DNA of 64,000 nt from contig CM063507.1 in NCBI GenBank assembly GCA_032207245.1, positions 90,764,560 to 90,828,559 on the forward strand. Reading direction: 5' to 3'. The notes beneath the pieces were generated by a model. It was not told the DNA's origin. It did no database searches and saw only the letters and a program-made list of their open reading frames with translations. This document shows positions 22,178 through 33,366 of the stretch, one piece after another (positions within the stretch are counted from its first letter, which is position 1; every line of letters starts with the position of its first letter). The DNA is from Pardosa pseudoannulata (taxonomy: Eukaryota > Arthropoda > Arachnida > Araneae > Lycosidae). The position numbers and the translations under genes were made by a program.

Positions 22178-22277
22178 NNNNNNNNNNNNNNNNNNNNNNN
22201 NNNNNNNNNNNNNNNNNNNNNNNNNNNNNNNNNNNNNNNNNNNNNNNNNNNNNNNNNNNNNNNNNNNNNNNNNNNNN
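22178..22277. other. Assembly gap, 100 N
   Basis: 100 N. The preceding fragment, 2178-22177, is exactly 20,000 bp. Minus-strand elements before it give way to plus-strand elements after it. Confidence 0.98.
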
Positions 22278-22429
22278 CTTTCTGGGTCATTGCGTTAAGG
22301 GTGGTAGTGGCTTCAGAAGTACCTGTGAACGTATAGATCCCGGTTAGCACTGGTGCAGGTTTCTGCATCCCCTTGTTGGGCTCCGTGGTGGGTGGTGCAG
22401 CCGGGGTCCGAAATTTATTTTCTCTTATC

Positions 22430-23702
22430 ATGGCTTCCTTTCCCCCCCCTCATCACTCTCTTGGAGAGCAACGAAGTGTCAATTTAATTAAGTAAAAACG
22501 CACGTTTCTTTATTATTAAAAAATTAACCGATGACAGTTTTAAAAATATATCACCTTTTGTAATCCACAAAATTATAAAATCTGCTGTTGGTGATGTGGA
22601 ATCTCTCAAGAAACTTAATTCTGGAGATCTTCTAATAAAAGCTACTAGTGCATCTCAGGCTCAAACTCTTGTATCCCTTACCACATTAGGTTCTTTCTCA
22701 GTCATAGTACTACCACACAATAGTTTGAATAATTCCAAAGGCGTAATATCGGAATCCGACCTATTCACCTCATCTGAGGATGAAATTCTGGATAATCTGA
22801 GAGACCAAGGAGTAACCCATGTAAAACGTATCACTATTCGTCGTGGTGGCGTTATGCAAAACACTAAACACATAATACTAACGTTCAATAGCCCAAATCT
22901 CCCGTCATATATCACAGCAGCTTACCTCCGTTGTCCAGTACGCCCGTATATTCCGAACCCCTTACGCTGCTTCCAGTGCCAACGGTTTGGCCATTCAAAG
23001 TTATCTTGTCGTGGGACCACTACCTGCGCCCGCTGTGCAGAAGTTGGCCACGACTCTGAAAATTGCCAAAAGGAACAGTTGTGTATAAACTGCAAAGGGC
23101 CTCATCCTTCTTTCTCCCGCTCTTGCCCTTCTTGGCAGAGGGAGAAAGAAATCCAAACTTTGAAAATAAAAAATAATATATCCTATCCCGACGCCCGTAA
23201 ACTAGTATTGTCTCGCACCCCTAAACCTGGTATTTCTTATTCAGCAGCCTTAAATCCGAAAACCGTAAAATCAGTAGCTGTTCAAACAGATATTTCTCAA
23301 TCTTGTATACTCAATAGAATAGAAAAAGAAACCTCGGTAAAAAATAGAAAACAGTCCACCAGTACAAGCACAACAAAACAAGTACCTCCGATAAACAATA
23401 AAAATTCTCCTGTAAAAAAGGATGCAAATATCGCTTGCGAAATTAATAACAAAAGCAATAAACAAAATACCAAAAAGCGGCTAAAACCCTTACCACCAAA
23501 CCATCCACTACGTCAGAAACTACCACCTCCTGCAGTTAAAATAAAAACTAAAATGAAACGTGCAGATTTTTTAAAAGACGATAAGGCGGAAGTTATGTTT
23601 GCTGACGAGCCTATAAAAATGTACGTCTCTCCTGAAGAAGACATGTCAACTGAATCATCATCTTCTGGTTCCGAGGCGGAGTCTCCGAACTCCGTCCCTT
23701 AG
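22430..23702 (+). pseudogene. ORF1 of group C element, frameshifted near start
   Basis: The ATG at 22430 (MASFPPPHHS) lies at the conserved distance after the 5'UTR, but a C-run and stops near 22440-22500 break the frame. From about 22500 the proper frame is open to 23702. It shows RRM-like SPFVIHKIIKSAVGDV and LKKLNSGDLL, the knuckles CFQCQRFGHSKLSC, CARCAEVGHDSENC and CINCKGPHPSFSRSC, and an acidic end (SPEEDMSTESSSSGSE). The first shift sits in an 8-C homopolymer, so a base-calling error is possible. Confidence 0.85.
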
Positions 23703-23737
23703 GTCCCAGTTCTTCCCTCATATCTGTTTTGTCCATA

Positions 23738-26700
23738 ATGGCTCTTTTTTCGTGGAATTCTCACGGCTTTAAAACCCATGTCTCCGATATCAGAGATTTA
23801 GTTAATAACATCCACCCCGCTTGTTTCGCACTCCAGGAGACTTTTCTAGATGAGTGCAAATTCGCTAAAATTCGTCGATTTACCACCTATAGGAAGGATC
23901 ATGTCACTGGTGGCAGGGCATCAGGTGGTGTAGCCCTCTTTGTGTCGCATGACTACCCGTCCTCTCAGATAACCCTTCAAACCGATCTACAAGCAGTCAC
24001 AGTCAGAATCCATACCAACGTACTAATTACAGTTTGCAGCATTTATTTACCTCCCAATAGTCCTATTCCACAGAAATATCTCAATAACCTAATAAAGGAA
24101 CTTCCCAAACCCTTCATAATTATTGGCGACTTAAATGGTCATAGCACTCTCTGGGGCAACTCTGATGTTAACCGACGAGGCAAACAAATTGAACAATTAC
24201 TTTCAGATCACAATCTTTGTATATTCAATACGAACCAGGCTACTTATTTCCATTTTCCATCAAAAACCTATCATGCCCTTGATCTTGCAATCTGCTCTCC
24301 CCAACTCCTTCCTTTGTTTAAGTTTTCTGTCGATTCCGATTTACGCAATAGTGATCATTTCCCAATAATTTTAACTCCTGATATCTGTGCCACTCCTAAT
24401 CCTAATATACCTCGCTACGTAATTAAAAAAGCAAACTGGGATAAGTTCAAGTATTTAGCTGTCATCTCAAGTGATATGGTTGAGGAACCTTCCATAGAAA
24501 AGGTGGTTCAAAACGTGACGGGAACAATTTTAGCTGCAGCAGATAATGCCATTCCAAAGTCTTCTGGTCACTGCCGGAAACAAACAAAGCCATGGTGGAA
24601 CGATGACTGCCGTGCTGCCTATAAAATGCAGAGGAAGGCCTGGAGTATCTTTAAAAGATACCCTACTTCTGAAAATCTCTCTAACTATAAAAAATGTAGA
24701 GCTGTATTTAGGCGCACCTTACGAAATAGCCAAAGAGACTCGTGGAGGAAATACATCAGTAGCATTTCTAGTAAAATTAGCAGTAAGCAATTATGGGATA
24801 AAGTTAAACGGGCCTCGGGACATTTCCCTAATAACCAAATCAACATCCTCCAATATAAAAATAGCACCGTATCTTCCTTAAAAGACATTACAAATACAAT
24901 AGCATCGGTCTTTTTTGATATTTGTTCAAGTAATAGTTACCAGTCCCCTTTCAATCGAACCAAATTAGTTGCCGAGAGAAAGCCTTTAAAATTCAAAACC
25001 AAAACTCGATTACCTTATAATAGCGACTTTACTTTATATAAATGAACCTCTCACCCACAATTCAGCTACGGCCCTGACAATCTCATAAGAACCTCTCACC
25101 AGAATCTATAAATAACCTTCTTCATTTATATAACAGAATTTGGCAAGAACAAACCTTTCCATCCACCTGGAGAACGGCCATTATTATTCCCATCTTGAAA
25201 CCCAACAAAGATCCTAAGAACCCACTAAACTATCGTCCTATTGCTCTTACTAACTGCTTGTGCAAGATTTTAGAAAAAATGGTAAATGCTCGTCTGGTCT
25301 TCTATCTAGAAAGTAATGGCATATTGTCTGTGTTTCAAAGCGGGTTTCGTCGGGGCAGATCCACAATTGATAATATAATTGATTTAGAGACCAAAATTCG
25401 GAACGCTTTTGTTAAAAATCATCACCTTGTTTCAATTTTTATTGACATTGAAAAAGCATATGACCGTACGTGGAGGTACGGCATATTGCGAAATTTATAC
25501 AATTTTGACTTAAGGGGTAACCTGCCAATTTTTATCAAAAATTTTTTATATCTGCGGCAGTTTCAAGTCCGGATTGGAAATGTTTTTTCAGATGTTTACA
25601 TTCAAGAAGAGGGCGTGCCACAAGGGAGTGTCCTCAGTGTCACACTTTTTAATGTCGCCATCGATGGCATTTTAAAAGTAATTCCCACATCCGTAAAGGG
25701 AAATCTTTATGTTGATGACCTTCACATTTGTTGTGAAGGAGCGGATATGCGTTTTATTGTTAGGCAACTACAAGCTGCAGTCAATAAAATAGTCAACTGG
25801 TCGAACGAGAACGGCTTCACTATTTCCAACACTAAAACCTCTTGCATAGACTTTACCCGAAAGCGTGGTCTCCAACCAGATCCGGAAATTTTTATCGGAG
25901 GGAACCAGATAAATGTTTTGAGCCAAGTAAAATTCTTGGGTATAACCTTTGACCGCAAACTTACCTTTTTACCTCATGTTGTGGACTTGAGGAAAAAATG
26001 CGAGAAGTCTCTTAACATTCTTAAAGTTCTTTCTAGTACATTTTGGGGTGCAGATAGACTTTCCCTATTGAAAGTATATCGTGCACTTATTCGTTCCAAA
26101 CTGGATTACGGTTGTGTGGTTTATGGTTCAGCTAGGAAATCTGTCCTAGAAAAACTGAACTTCGTTCACCACTCTGCTCTACGCCTTTGCTCAGGAGCTT
26201 TCAGAACCTCTCCCGTGAAAAGTTTATACGTTGACTGCTATGACGAACCTCTTAGTCTTAGACGGAAATTTTTATCTATTTGTTATTATTTTAAAGTCTC
26301 ATCAGTCACACATCATCCTGTAAAAAACCATAATTTTAATCACTGTCTCATGCGTTTTTATTCTGCTAGGCCTTCTTGTATCCTCCCTTTTCATCAGAGG
26401 ATCAAAAACACTTTAGACGAAATTGGGCTTTTTAACTATAGCATTTTAAGAACTGACAATTTTAAACCTCCTTGGACTTTTTCCAATTTTACATTTATTA
26501 ATCCCTTTAAGACCTTTGACAAAGGGTTTACCCCTGATATTATTTATTACCAAATTTTTAAAGACCATAGACAAACGTATTCTACTTTTACACCTATTTA
26601 TACTGACGGCTCTAAACAGGGCAATTTTGTGGGGTGTGCCTTTGTTATAGAGGACCATGTATATAGTTTTAAATTGCATGCAGCGTTTTCTATTTACTCT

Positions 26701-27385
26701 GCAGAAATTTTAGCCATTCTTAAAGGCTTGGAAGAGGTAGCACGTCGTGAGAAAGGCAACTATATATTTTATTCCGACTCAAAAAGCGTTTTAGAATCTC
26801 TCTTCACCCAGATACAAAAGTCACCCTCTAATATTCCAAGTCCTCGACCTCATTGACAGCCTGAAATCTGTGGGTTTTTCCGTTCTTTTCAGCTGGATTC
26901 CTTCACATGTGGGAATTAAAGGTAATGAAGATGCTGATAAAGCTGCAAAAACTGCTAGTGACTTTATGTATATCTCTTTTCCTCTCTGTGATGTTAAAAA
27001 ATATATAAAAAATCTGTTGTATAGGAAGTGGCAGAGTTCTTGGGATGGAGAGACTGATAATAAATTGCATACAATTAAACCAAACATTGAAGTTTGGAGT
27101 ACGTTGCCATCTAGGAGACATGACGTTGTTCTCACTCGCCTTCGGATTGGTCATACGCGATTTACTCATCGCCATTTGTTACTTGGAGAATCTGCTCCAA
27201 TTTGCGATCAATGTAATGTAGTCATCTCCGTTAAGCATGTCTTCATTGATTGTCCCCGGTTCACACAACATCGTATTCATTATTTTAATTCGTCATCTAT
27301 TAACATTAAAGATATTTTAAATAATTCGCCTCATTCTAATCTCTTCCTGTTTTTAAAACACATTGGTTTTTACTGTTACATCTGA
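23738..27385 (+). pseudogene. ORF2 of group C element, three breaks
   Basis: The endonuclease starts at 23738 (MALFSWNSHGFK) with QETFLDE, GDLNGHSTLWG and NSDHFPII. The frame closes at 25045, where a short stretch with the repeated words gaacctctcacc (25043 and 25089) replaces the start of the RT. RT resumes with LKPNKDPKNPLNYRPIALT, FIDIEKAYDRTW and YVDD (about 25710), and RNase H shows YTDGSKQGN and YSDSKSV. A second shift near 26850 moves the SWIPSHVGIKGNEDADKAA part into another frame, which is open to 27385. It is a once-complete polyprotein that is no longer translatable. Confidence 0.87.
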
Positions 27386-27534
27386 ATTTTATGCCTCATT
27401 GTCGTTTTCTTTACTTTGGGTTTATGTATCTTTTCTACACTGCTTTTGTATTTTTAACATGTTTGATTTTATCTTCTGTTCTCAATTGATAGCTGGTTTA
27501 ACTTGATTGTAGTTTTAGGATTTAACTATTTGTT

Positions 27535-27567
27535 TGGCACAATATGTCCCATGAGGACTCAGTGCCA
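27535..27567 (+). promoter_or_regulatory. 3'-terminal RNA stem-loop (GGCAC type)
   Basis: TGGCAC (27535-27540) pairs with GTGCCA (27562-27567), the compensated alternative to GGCGC/GCGCC. The inner GTCC/GGAC stem is also kept. Confidence 0.78.
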
Positions 27568-27592
27568 TAAAACCCCATTCAACCAACCAATC

Positions 27593-27705
27593 TAAGCGGT
27601 TTTGCACGTACAATTCTGCCAAACCAGTGATGTCTCTAAAGCGGTTGTCACGTACAATTTTCGACCCCAAAAACGCTCCGAAAGTGGATGTCACGTACAT
27701 TTCTG
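27593..27705. repeat. Short tandem array, three copies of about 44 bp
   Basis: Three diverged units begin near 27593, 27637 and 27680, each with the core taaagcggttgtcacgtacaat and variants. They lie just after the CCAA tail of the preceding element. Confidence 0.6.
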
Positions 27706-27754
27706 TCAGTGCTTTCCCCTGTTTATTTTGCGGTAGGGAAGCGGGTAACTACAT

Positions 27755-28365
27755 TTTACACTGGTAATCTGCCTTACAGTGACATCAAAAAGCCATTTCA
27801 TTTAACAAAAATGACCGCTGGAATTCCGAATGGAATTTGCAAACGCTAAACAAGCTTCACGTTCTCAGACCATCGATATCATTTTGGCCATTTTTTCCAA
27901 ATCGAAAATTGGATGTTATTTTTAACGTTTTCGCATAGGTCATACTAGACTAACTCGTAAAAATTTACTTTTGGCTGAGTCTGCTCCAAATATTCTCACT
28001 GTCATACTCATCTCTCTATTCATCACATTTTAACATCATGTGCGGCTTTTACACATTTTGACAAATTATACTTTAAAACATTTCATATCAGTTTGAGGGA
28101 ACTTTTGTGTGAGACTCCCCACCCAAAACTATTTGAATTTCTCATCCGTATTGACGTTTTTAACCTTGTTTAATTTAAAAGATTTTAATATCAATCTTTA
28201 CGTCGTTTTTTACTTTTGTTCTTTCTTTTAAATATTTGACTAGTAGTTATATCTGCTTGTAAATTTTATATATAAGTATACTTATGTTTGTTATTATTTT
28301 CAATCTTTGTTTGGCGCAGCATATACTTGCTTGGATCTTGCGCCAAAAAAACCCCACCAACCAAC
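27755..28365 (+). mobile_element. 5'-truncated group A non-LTR fragment
   Basis: Decayed end of ORF2 recognisable from LPYSDIKK, with scattered matches to the RNase H-to-C-terminus part of the 49.8-52.5 kb copy (for example HPKLFEFLIRI), then an AT-rich 3'UTR, hairpin 28312-28345 and tail accccaccaaccaac. Many stops and shifts; an old insertion. Confidence 0.75.
28312..28345 (+). promoter_or_regulatory. 3'-terminal RNA stem-loop (GGCGC type)
   Basis: TGGCGC (28312-28317) pairs with GCGCCA (28340-28345) even though the upstream coding part is heavily decayed. Confidence 0.65.
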
Positions 28366-28992
28366 TTTTCCGGTTTTTAATCTAAATTATTTTGGAGTGA
28401 CGCATATACTGATGAAGCATTATCAAAGGAATTTTCGGATTGCACGATTGCATTTTCACTATCAAATGCAATAACAGTGAAATTCGAAGAGTTTTTAAAT
28501 TACATGATTGCATGGATATCTTATATATGTGGTATTGTTATAAATCTGTAGTGCTAATGTCAGTTATATTACGATATTTACTTCCATGTCCCTTCCACAC
28601 TACGGTCAAATCATCGACATCAAATGCCTCTTCCACCCTAATGCAAATATTTTTTTACACTGCAATGGTTGCTAAATCAAGTTTTGTTTCACAATATTCA
28701 AATAAAAAATGCAATTAACTAGCACGTCCATCAAATTGACTTTTAACTCGCCAGTGAAAAAATTTTAATTTTTGTTTTCTTCAACCAAAACTAACTGTAT
28801 GCTGAAATATTGTTTCCATATCTGAGTTTAATGAAAGTTTAAACAGATCTATGACAACAAGGACGCCTTGAAAAAAGGATGTAAAGAACTCAAAGTGTAC
28901 AGTGTACTAAAAAAGTATGAAACACTAATCCTATTCTACTAATTACTAGTATTTTTACTAAGTTTCAATTGAAAAAAAATGTTTCCACTTAC
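28366..28992. other. AT-rich sequence, nothing recognised
   Basis: No domain, repeat or RNA gene seen on either strand; short open frames only. It flanks a candidate host exon and would be intron if that exon is real. Confidence 0.5.
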
Positions 28993-29149
28993 TTAGATCT
29001 TTGCAGGAGGTTGAGGAGGAGCAGGTCGACCGTCTTCCGAGCGTACCGGGTGTCAGACCTGACTCCAATCCCATGCCAATACTTCTCATCCTGCCTTCAA
29101 CGTTCAGGTCGAGGAGATCTGAGCTGGTGGTGGGCCCAGCTATGACGTC
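28993..29149 (-). CDS. Candidate internal exon of an unidentified host gene
   Basis: A 157-nt GC-rich block in AT-rich DNA with textbook splice sites on the minus strand: acceptor tttttgtctgtttcag before 29149 and donor gtaagt starting at 28992. It enters in phase 0 and leaves in phase 1. The 52 complete codons start DVIAGPTTSSDLLDL and end SSSTSCKDL, with a Ser/Thr-rich, probably disordered character and no transposon similarity. No family is recognised. If real, the nested elements to either side lie in introns or between genes. It is the only plausible host coding sequence in the window. Confidence 0.5.
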
Positions 29150-30104
29150 CTGAAACAGACAAAAATCATCTAAGACCAAGTTTTGATACAGTTTTGAATT
29201 CAAAAATATTTTTCTAAGGAAACAGTGAATGTTATAAAATATTTTATTGAAATTGTTAACAGAGATTTATGATATTTGGTGAACATATACATTCAACTAG
29301 AAATAAATCATTCTTACCTAAAATATTTTTAAAAATAACTTAGCTTAAAAAATATTTCAAATTTTTGGAATTTGTCAATTTATAAAATGTTTTACTCGGT
29401 AATTTTTATATTTTTTTAAAAATTCTTCATTTCTTTAAAATAACTTCGGAACACGTTTGGAATTTTTTTCCTCTATAGATTGATCAATTAAATTAAAGAA
29501 AATGTTTTTATGTCTAAGATTAATAAGCCAGAAAAATATTGTGACATTTCAATTGGTTTTAATAATCTATAAGTCGAAATTTAAAAGAAGTTCCAAAATA
29601 TTTTCGTGTATACTAGAAGTTGTTGGTAAGCATTTTGTAGAAATATGTGAAAATTGTGTAAATGGGAGAACTTTAAAATTAATTTTTAATAAAATATTGT
29701 CAAACTATTTTCCGATTTTAGAAAAACGTTTAATCCGATTAAGTATCTTATATTACAATTTATTTGGGCACGGAGATTCATATCTCTAACAAAATAATTA
29801 AGATGCGTTGTTATGGCTGCTGACCTTTTAAGATGTATGGGTAACGGCATTAAAGAATTCTTATTTCTAAACAGATATTGCTCTATGAAGTAGGGAATTT
29901 TCTATGGTATGATATTTTTGTGGCATCCAAAGTCAGACTTGTCGACTACTAATTTTTTGCCATGCTGACATGGTGTTGATTATCCTATGAACCTGAAAAA
30001 CCCAGCATTAACCTCGCATTTCTTACCTTCGCATGTCGCTCTCGGACATACGTTGACAGTCTGTATCGTAATTAGTACATCCTGTAATATAGTAACGTAT
30101 TGAT
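29150..30104. other. AT-rich sequence, nothing recognised
   Basis: Low-complexity AT-rich DNA with no convincing gene, repeat array or element. One plus-strand frame of 95 codons at 29502-29789 lacks any domain and is attributed to chance. Confidence 0.5.
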
Positions 30105-30115
30105 TTGAACATGCA

Positions 30116-30285
30116 ATAGTCTGTTACATTACATAACTTTTATCCATCTGACCTGTATTTTCCCTTTTTGTTTTATTTTTCGTTACGAAAATTACATTGC
30201 TCATTTTATGGCTTAACTTTACCTTTTGTTTGGCGCAGCTTGTCCCATAATGGATTTTGCGCCATTAAAACTAACATTCACTCAC
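30116..30285 (+). mobile_element. Very short 3' stub of a non-LTR element
   Basis: About 170 bp of 3'UTR with hairpin TGGCGC (30231-30236)/GCGCCA (30259-30264) and a weak tail. It is flanked by near-identical 11-mers, ttgaacatgca at 30105-30115 and ttgaacacgca at 30286-30296, a plausible aged target-site duplication. Confidence 0.65.
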
Positions 30286-30296
30286 TTGAACACGCA

Positions 30297-30653
30297 GTTT
30301 TCTGAACGCAAGCTCAGGTTACCGAACTTCCAAAAAGGTTCGTAAATATTTTCGTAGTAGATCACGTTTCCGTGATCGGAACTTCAGTCCAACTCTATAC
30401 AGCAAATAAGTTGAAATTTGCCCTAACAGAGTGCTCAGCGTCATGTTATGCGTGTGGTGTGGATATACGTAGAGAGTCCAAAACACAGTTCATATCAGGG
30501 ATTAAACGTTTATTTGTTCAGCTCGAAGGATAAAAACAGAAACAAGGTATTAAAACCAAACTAGAGCAAGCAGCTTTTAACATAGTACGTAGAATTTCCA
30601 AGATTTTTAGCAACACCAAACAGACAAGGCCCAAAGAGCTAACCGGGAAAGTC
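30297..30653. other. Unassigned sequence
   Basis: No gene or element is recognised. It lies upstream of the gypsy relic and could include lost LTR or gag sequence, which cannot be shown here. Confidence 0.4.
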
Positions 30654-30769
30654 AATTTATACCACGGCTGACACAACATATTTGCATAGGATTAAATTAG
30701 GTTACGACCGAAATTTATACCACGGCTGACACAACATATTTGCATAGGATTAAACTAGGTTACGACCGA
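30654..30769. repeat. Tandem duplication of 58 bp
   Basis: aatttataccacggctgac... occurs at 30654 and again at 30712 with almost no changes, a recent local duplication. Confidence 0.85.
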
Positions 30770-30891
30770 AATGGCTTTTGAATCAATATTGAATCGATAT
30801 TTTAATCGATAAGAATTTCCATCACACTTTAATATATAATAAAAAGTGGCAGTCATGTATATGTGCTTCCAAGTTAAAAAAAATACATTTT

Positions 30892-31411
30892 ATGAATACT
30901 AAAAGAAATAAAATGTTTTGCACAAGTGGTGACAGCATAAATTCTTACGGGACTAGATTAGTACTTGTTGATATTTCATTGCGTCGTAAGTTTCAAAGGC
31001 CAATTGTAATCGCAGACGTTGGCAGACATGTTACTGGAGCTGAATTTATGCAGAACTTCGGTTTTAGTGACAGACTGAAAAAACCATCGTCTCAGATTCC
31101 AAGACTAAGTTAGATGCCGATAGGTCGAAAGTAACCAATAATTCGCCACGAATAACTTTAATAGTCAGAAAAACAAAACTTAAAATATACTAAATAAGTA
31201 ACCGGATATTTTAAAACCATATTCATCTTACTATACAATTATTCACAACACTGTTCATCGTATCGAGACCGTGGAACCGCCAGTTTTGGGGCTTGTCGAA
31301 CGTCTGCACCCCATAAGAGTAAAAATTGCTAAGCAAGAATTTCAATACATGATTGCCAAGGAAAACTGTAGACAAAACATATCAAACTTGCAAAGCCTGG
31401 TAATAGTTTCG
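30892..31411 (+). pseudogene. Ty3/gypsy pol relic (protease end and RT start)
   Basis: The first part (30892-31113) reads INSYGTRLVLVDISLRRKF then VIADVGRHVTGAEFMQNFGF, the C-terminal half of a Ty3/gypsy retropepsin (family pattern TYG...L.LGLRR.F...VIADV..PI.GADFL...). After about 145 bp of stops, 31256-31400 reads HRIETVEPPVLGLVERLHP, then KIAKQEFQYMIAKENCRQ, the entry to gypsy RT (HHI-TTGPPV-RPRRL.P, AK.EF..M...GICR). The catalytic Asp of the protease and all RT catalytic motifs are absent. It is truncated on the right by a non-LTR 3' fragment at about 31412. Confidence 0.8.
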
Positions 31412-31614
31412 CCTCATTCTCGTTTTTCTCATCTCGCTTTCATATTGTACTTTGTACTGTTTTCAAATTTTAACATTTAAGTATTATTTGTGTCCTTTTA
31501 AAATGTATTTTTATTCTTTTGATGTGTGTCCTACTGTGTTCCAAACTTTTACCTTTCTTCTGGCTCATCTTGTCCTTATAGAACCTTGCGCCATTAAACC
31601 CCATCCAACCAACC
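31412..31614 (+). mobile_element. Short 3'UTR stub of a non-LTR element
   Basis: T-rich 3'UTR-like sequence ending ctggctcatcttgtccttat...gcgccattaaacccc and ccaaccaacc. The left hairpin arm is mutated (TGGCTC against GCGCCA), so the stem is partly broken. It interrupts the gypsy relic. Confidence 0.7.
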
Positions 31615-31639
31615 ACATCATAACCCCTGTCTCCGTAGG

Positions 31640-31731
31640 TGAAGGCGAATCGGATTTAAACTGTAGGTCCCGATCTCATTAGTCATCGTGTCGCAAAAAA
31701 GTAGACGGTAGCACTCCAAACATAACCAAAC
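31640..31731 (+). mobile_element. 5'-truncated copy of the tRNA-derived SINE
   Basis: Matches the 3' half of the SINE at 43625-43813: gaatcggatttaaactgtaggtc, then ctcattag, the hairpin arms GTGTCGC/GTAGCAC, and cactccaaac with a decayed tail. The tRNA-like head is missing. Confidence 0.75.
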
Positions 31732-31904
31732 CGAAGGGGAAGGCAGCGCGGTAGTCCAATTTGTTCCTTGATGGCTCAGCTGCTGGCTCATCGTCCGAGT
31801 CTGCTCCTTCATATGAAGCTGGTGATGGAGACGAAGATGAAGATGGTGCTGGCGATTGAGATGCTGGTGTGGCGGCGGATGTTCCTGGTGCTGTCGCTGC
31901 TCGA
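31732..31904. other. Spacer between SINE stub and minisatellite
   Basis: GC-moderate sequence with many gat/gct/gtg triplets. Both strands are open over short stretches; no gene recognised. Confidence 0.4.
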
Positions 31905-33366
31905 GATATTCCAGCTGTCGGGCGGCCGACACGTTCCAGCTGTGGAGCGGTCGAGACGTTCCAGCTCTGGAGCGGCCGAGACGTTCCAGCTGTCGGGCGC
32001 CAGAGACGTTTCTGCTGTCCGGGCTCCAGCTGTCGGGCGCCAGAGACGTTTCTGCTGTCCGGGCTCCAGCTGTCGGGCGCCAGAGACGTTTCTGCTGTCC
32101 GGGCTCCAGCTGTCGGGTTCCCGAGATGTTCCAGCTGTCGGGTGCCCGAGTCTTCCCAGCTGTCGGGTGCCCGAGACATTCCAGCTTTCGGGCCCGAGAT
32201 GTTCCAGCTTCGGGCCCGAGATTTTCCAGCTTTCGGGCCGAGACGTTCCAGCTTTCGGGCGCCCGAGTCTTTCCAGCTTTCGGGCGCCCGAGTCTTTCCA
32301 GCTTTCGGGCGCCCGAGACTTTCCAGCTTTCGGGCGCCCCAGACTTTCCAGCTTTCGGGCGCCCCAGACTTTCCAGCTTTCGGGCGCCCCAGACTTTCCA
32401 GCTTTCGGGCGCCCCAGACGTTCCAGCTTTCGGGCGGCCCGAGACGTTCCAGCTTTCGGGCGGCCCGAGACGTTCCAGCTTTCGGGCGGCCCGAGACTTT
32501 CCAGCTTTCGGGCGGCCCGAGACTTTCCAGCTTTCGGGCGCCCGAGTCTTTCCAGCTTTCGGGCGCCCGAGACTTTCCAGCTTTCGGGCGCCCGAGACGT
32601 TCCAGCTTTCGGGCGCCCGAGTCTTTCCAGCTTTCGGGCGCCCGAGTCTTTCCAGCTTTCGGGCGCCCGAGTCTTTCCAGCTTTCGGGCGCCCGAGTCTT
32701 TCCAGCTTTCGGGCGCCCGAGTCTTTCCAGCTTTCGGGCGCCCGAGTCTTTCCAGCTTTCGGGCGCCCGAGACTTTCCAGCTTTCGGGCGCCCCAGACTT
32801 TCCAGCTTTCGGGCGCCCCAGACTTTCCAGCTTCCGGGCGGCCGACACGTTGAAGCTGTCGGGCGGCCGAGAAGTTCCAGCTTTCGGGCGCCCCAGACGT
32901 TCCTGCCCTCGCTGTTCCAGCTTTCGGGTGCCCGAGACGTTCTTGCTGTCGGTGCTCCAGCTGTCGGGCGCCCGAGACGTTCCAGCTGTAGGGCGGCCCG
33001 AGACGTTCCAGCTTTCGGGCGCCCGAGACGTTCCAGCTGTCGGTCGCCGGAGACGTTCCAGCTGTGGAGCGGCCGAGCCGTTCCTGCTGTCGGCTCTTCG
33101 GGTAACATTCCAGCTTGGTGCTCCATATTTCGGGCGCCCGAGACATTCCTTATTTCGAGACGTTCCAGCTTGCGCCCACTTTCCAGATGTCGGTGAAAGC
33201 TGTCCGGTGCCGAATATCCTGCTGTCGGTGCTCCAGTTGTCGGGTGCCCCTCGCTTCGGTGCTCCAGCTGTCAAAGAGACTCCTTGTGGGGCGCCCGATA
33301 CGTTCCTGCTGTCTCTCCAGCTTCAAAGAGACGTTCCTGCTGTCGGGCGCAAGAGACGTTCCTGCA
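31905..33366. repeat. GC-rich 25-bp minisatellite, about 58 units
   Basis: The unit is 25 bp (core ttccagctttcgggcgcccg plus agtct or variants), with homogeneous units in the middle (about 32270-32830) and diverged units at both ends (cagctgtcggg, ggagcgg). Each unit contains the self-complementary CGGGCGCCCG. The unit lacks stop codons in all six frames, so long frames of about 360-530 codons exist on both strands, giving a 25-residue peptide repeat; these are best seen as by-products. The same minisatellite occurs at 54407 and 61650. Confidence 0.92.

Larger units (their letters stand above)
22278..27590 (+). mobile_element. Group C non-LTR retrotransposon, near full length, decayed
   Basis: Starts inside the 5'UTR at the gap edge and ends with hairpin 27535-27567 and a CCAA tail near 27590. 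Both ORFs are present but carry several frameshifts and a small rearrangement near 25046-25105. Its 5'UTR closely matches that of the copy at 44053. Confidence 0.9.

Noticed and set aside
29502..29789. 95-codon frame in AT-rich DNA
   Set aside because: Composition Lys/Ile/Phe-rich as expected from AT-rich sequence; no motif or splice context.
31905..33366. CRISPR-like array
   Set aside because: Units are contiguous 25-bp repeats without unique spacers, in a eukaryotic genome.
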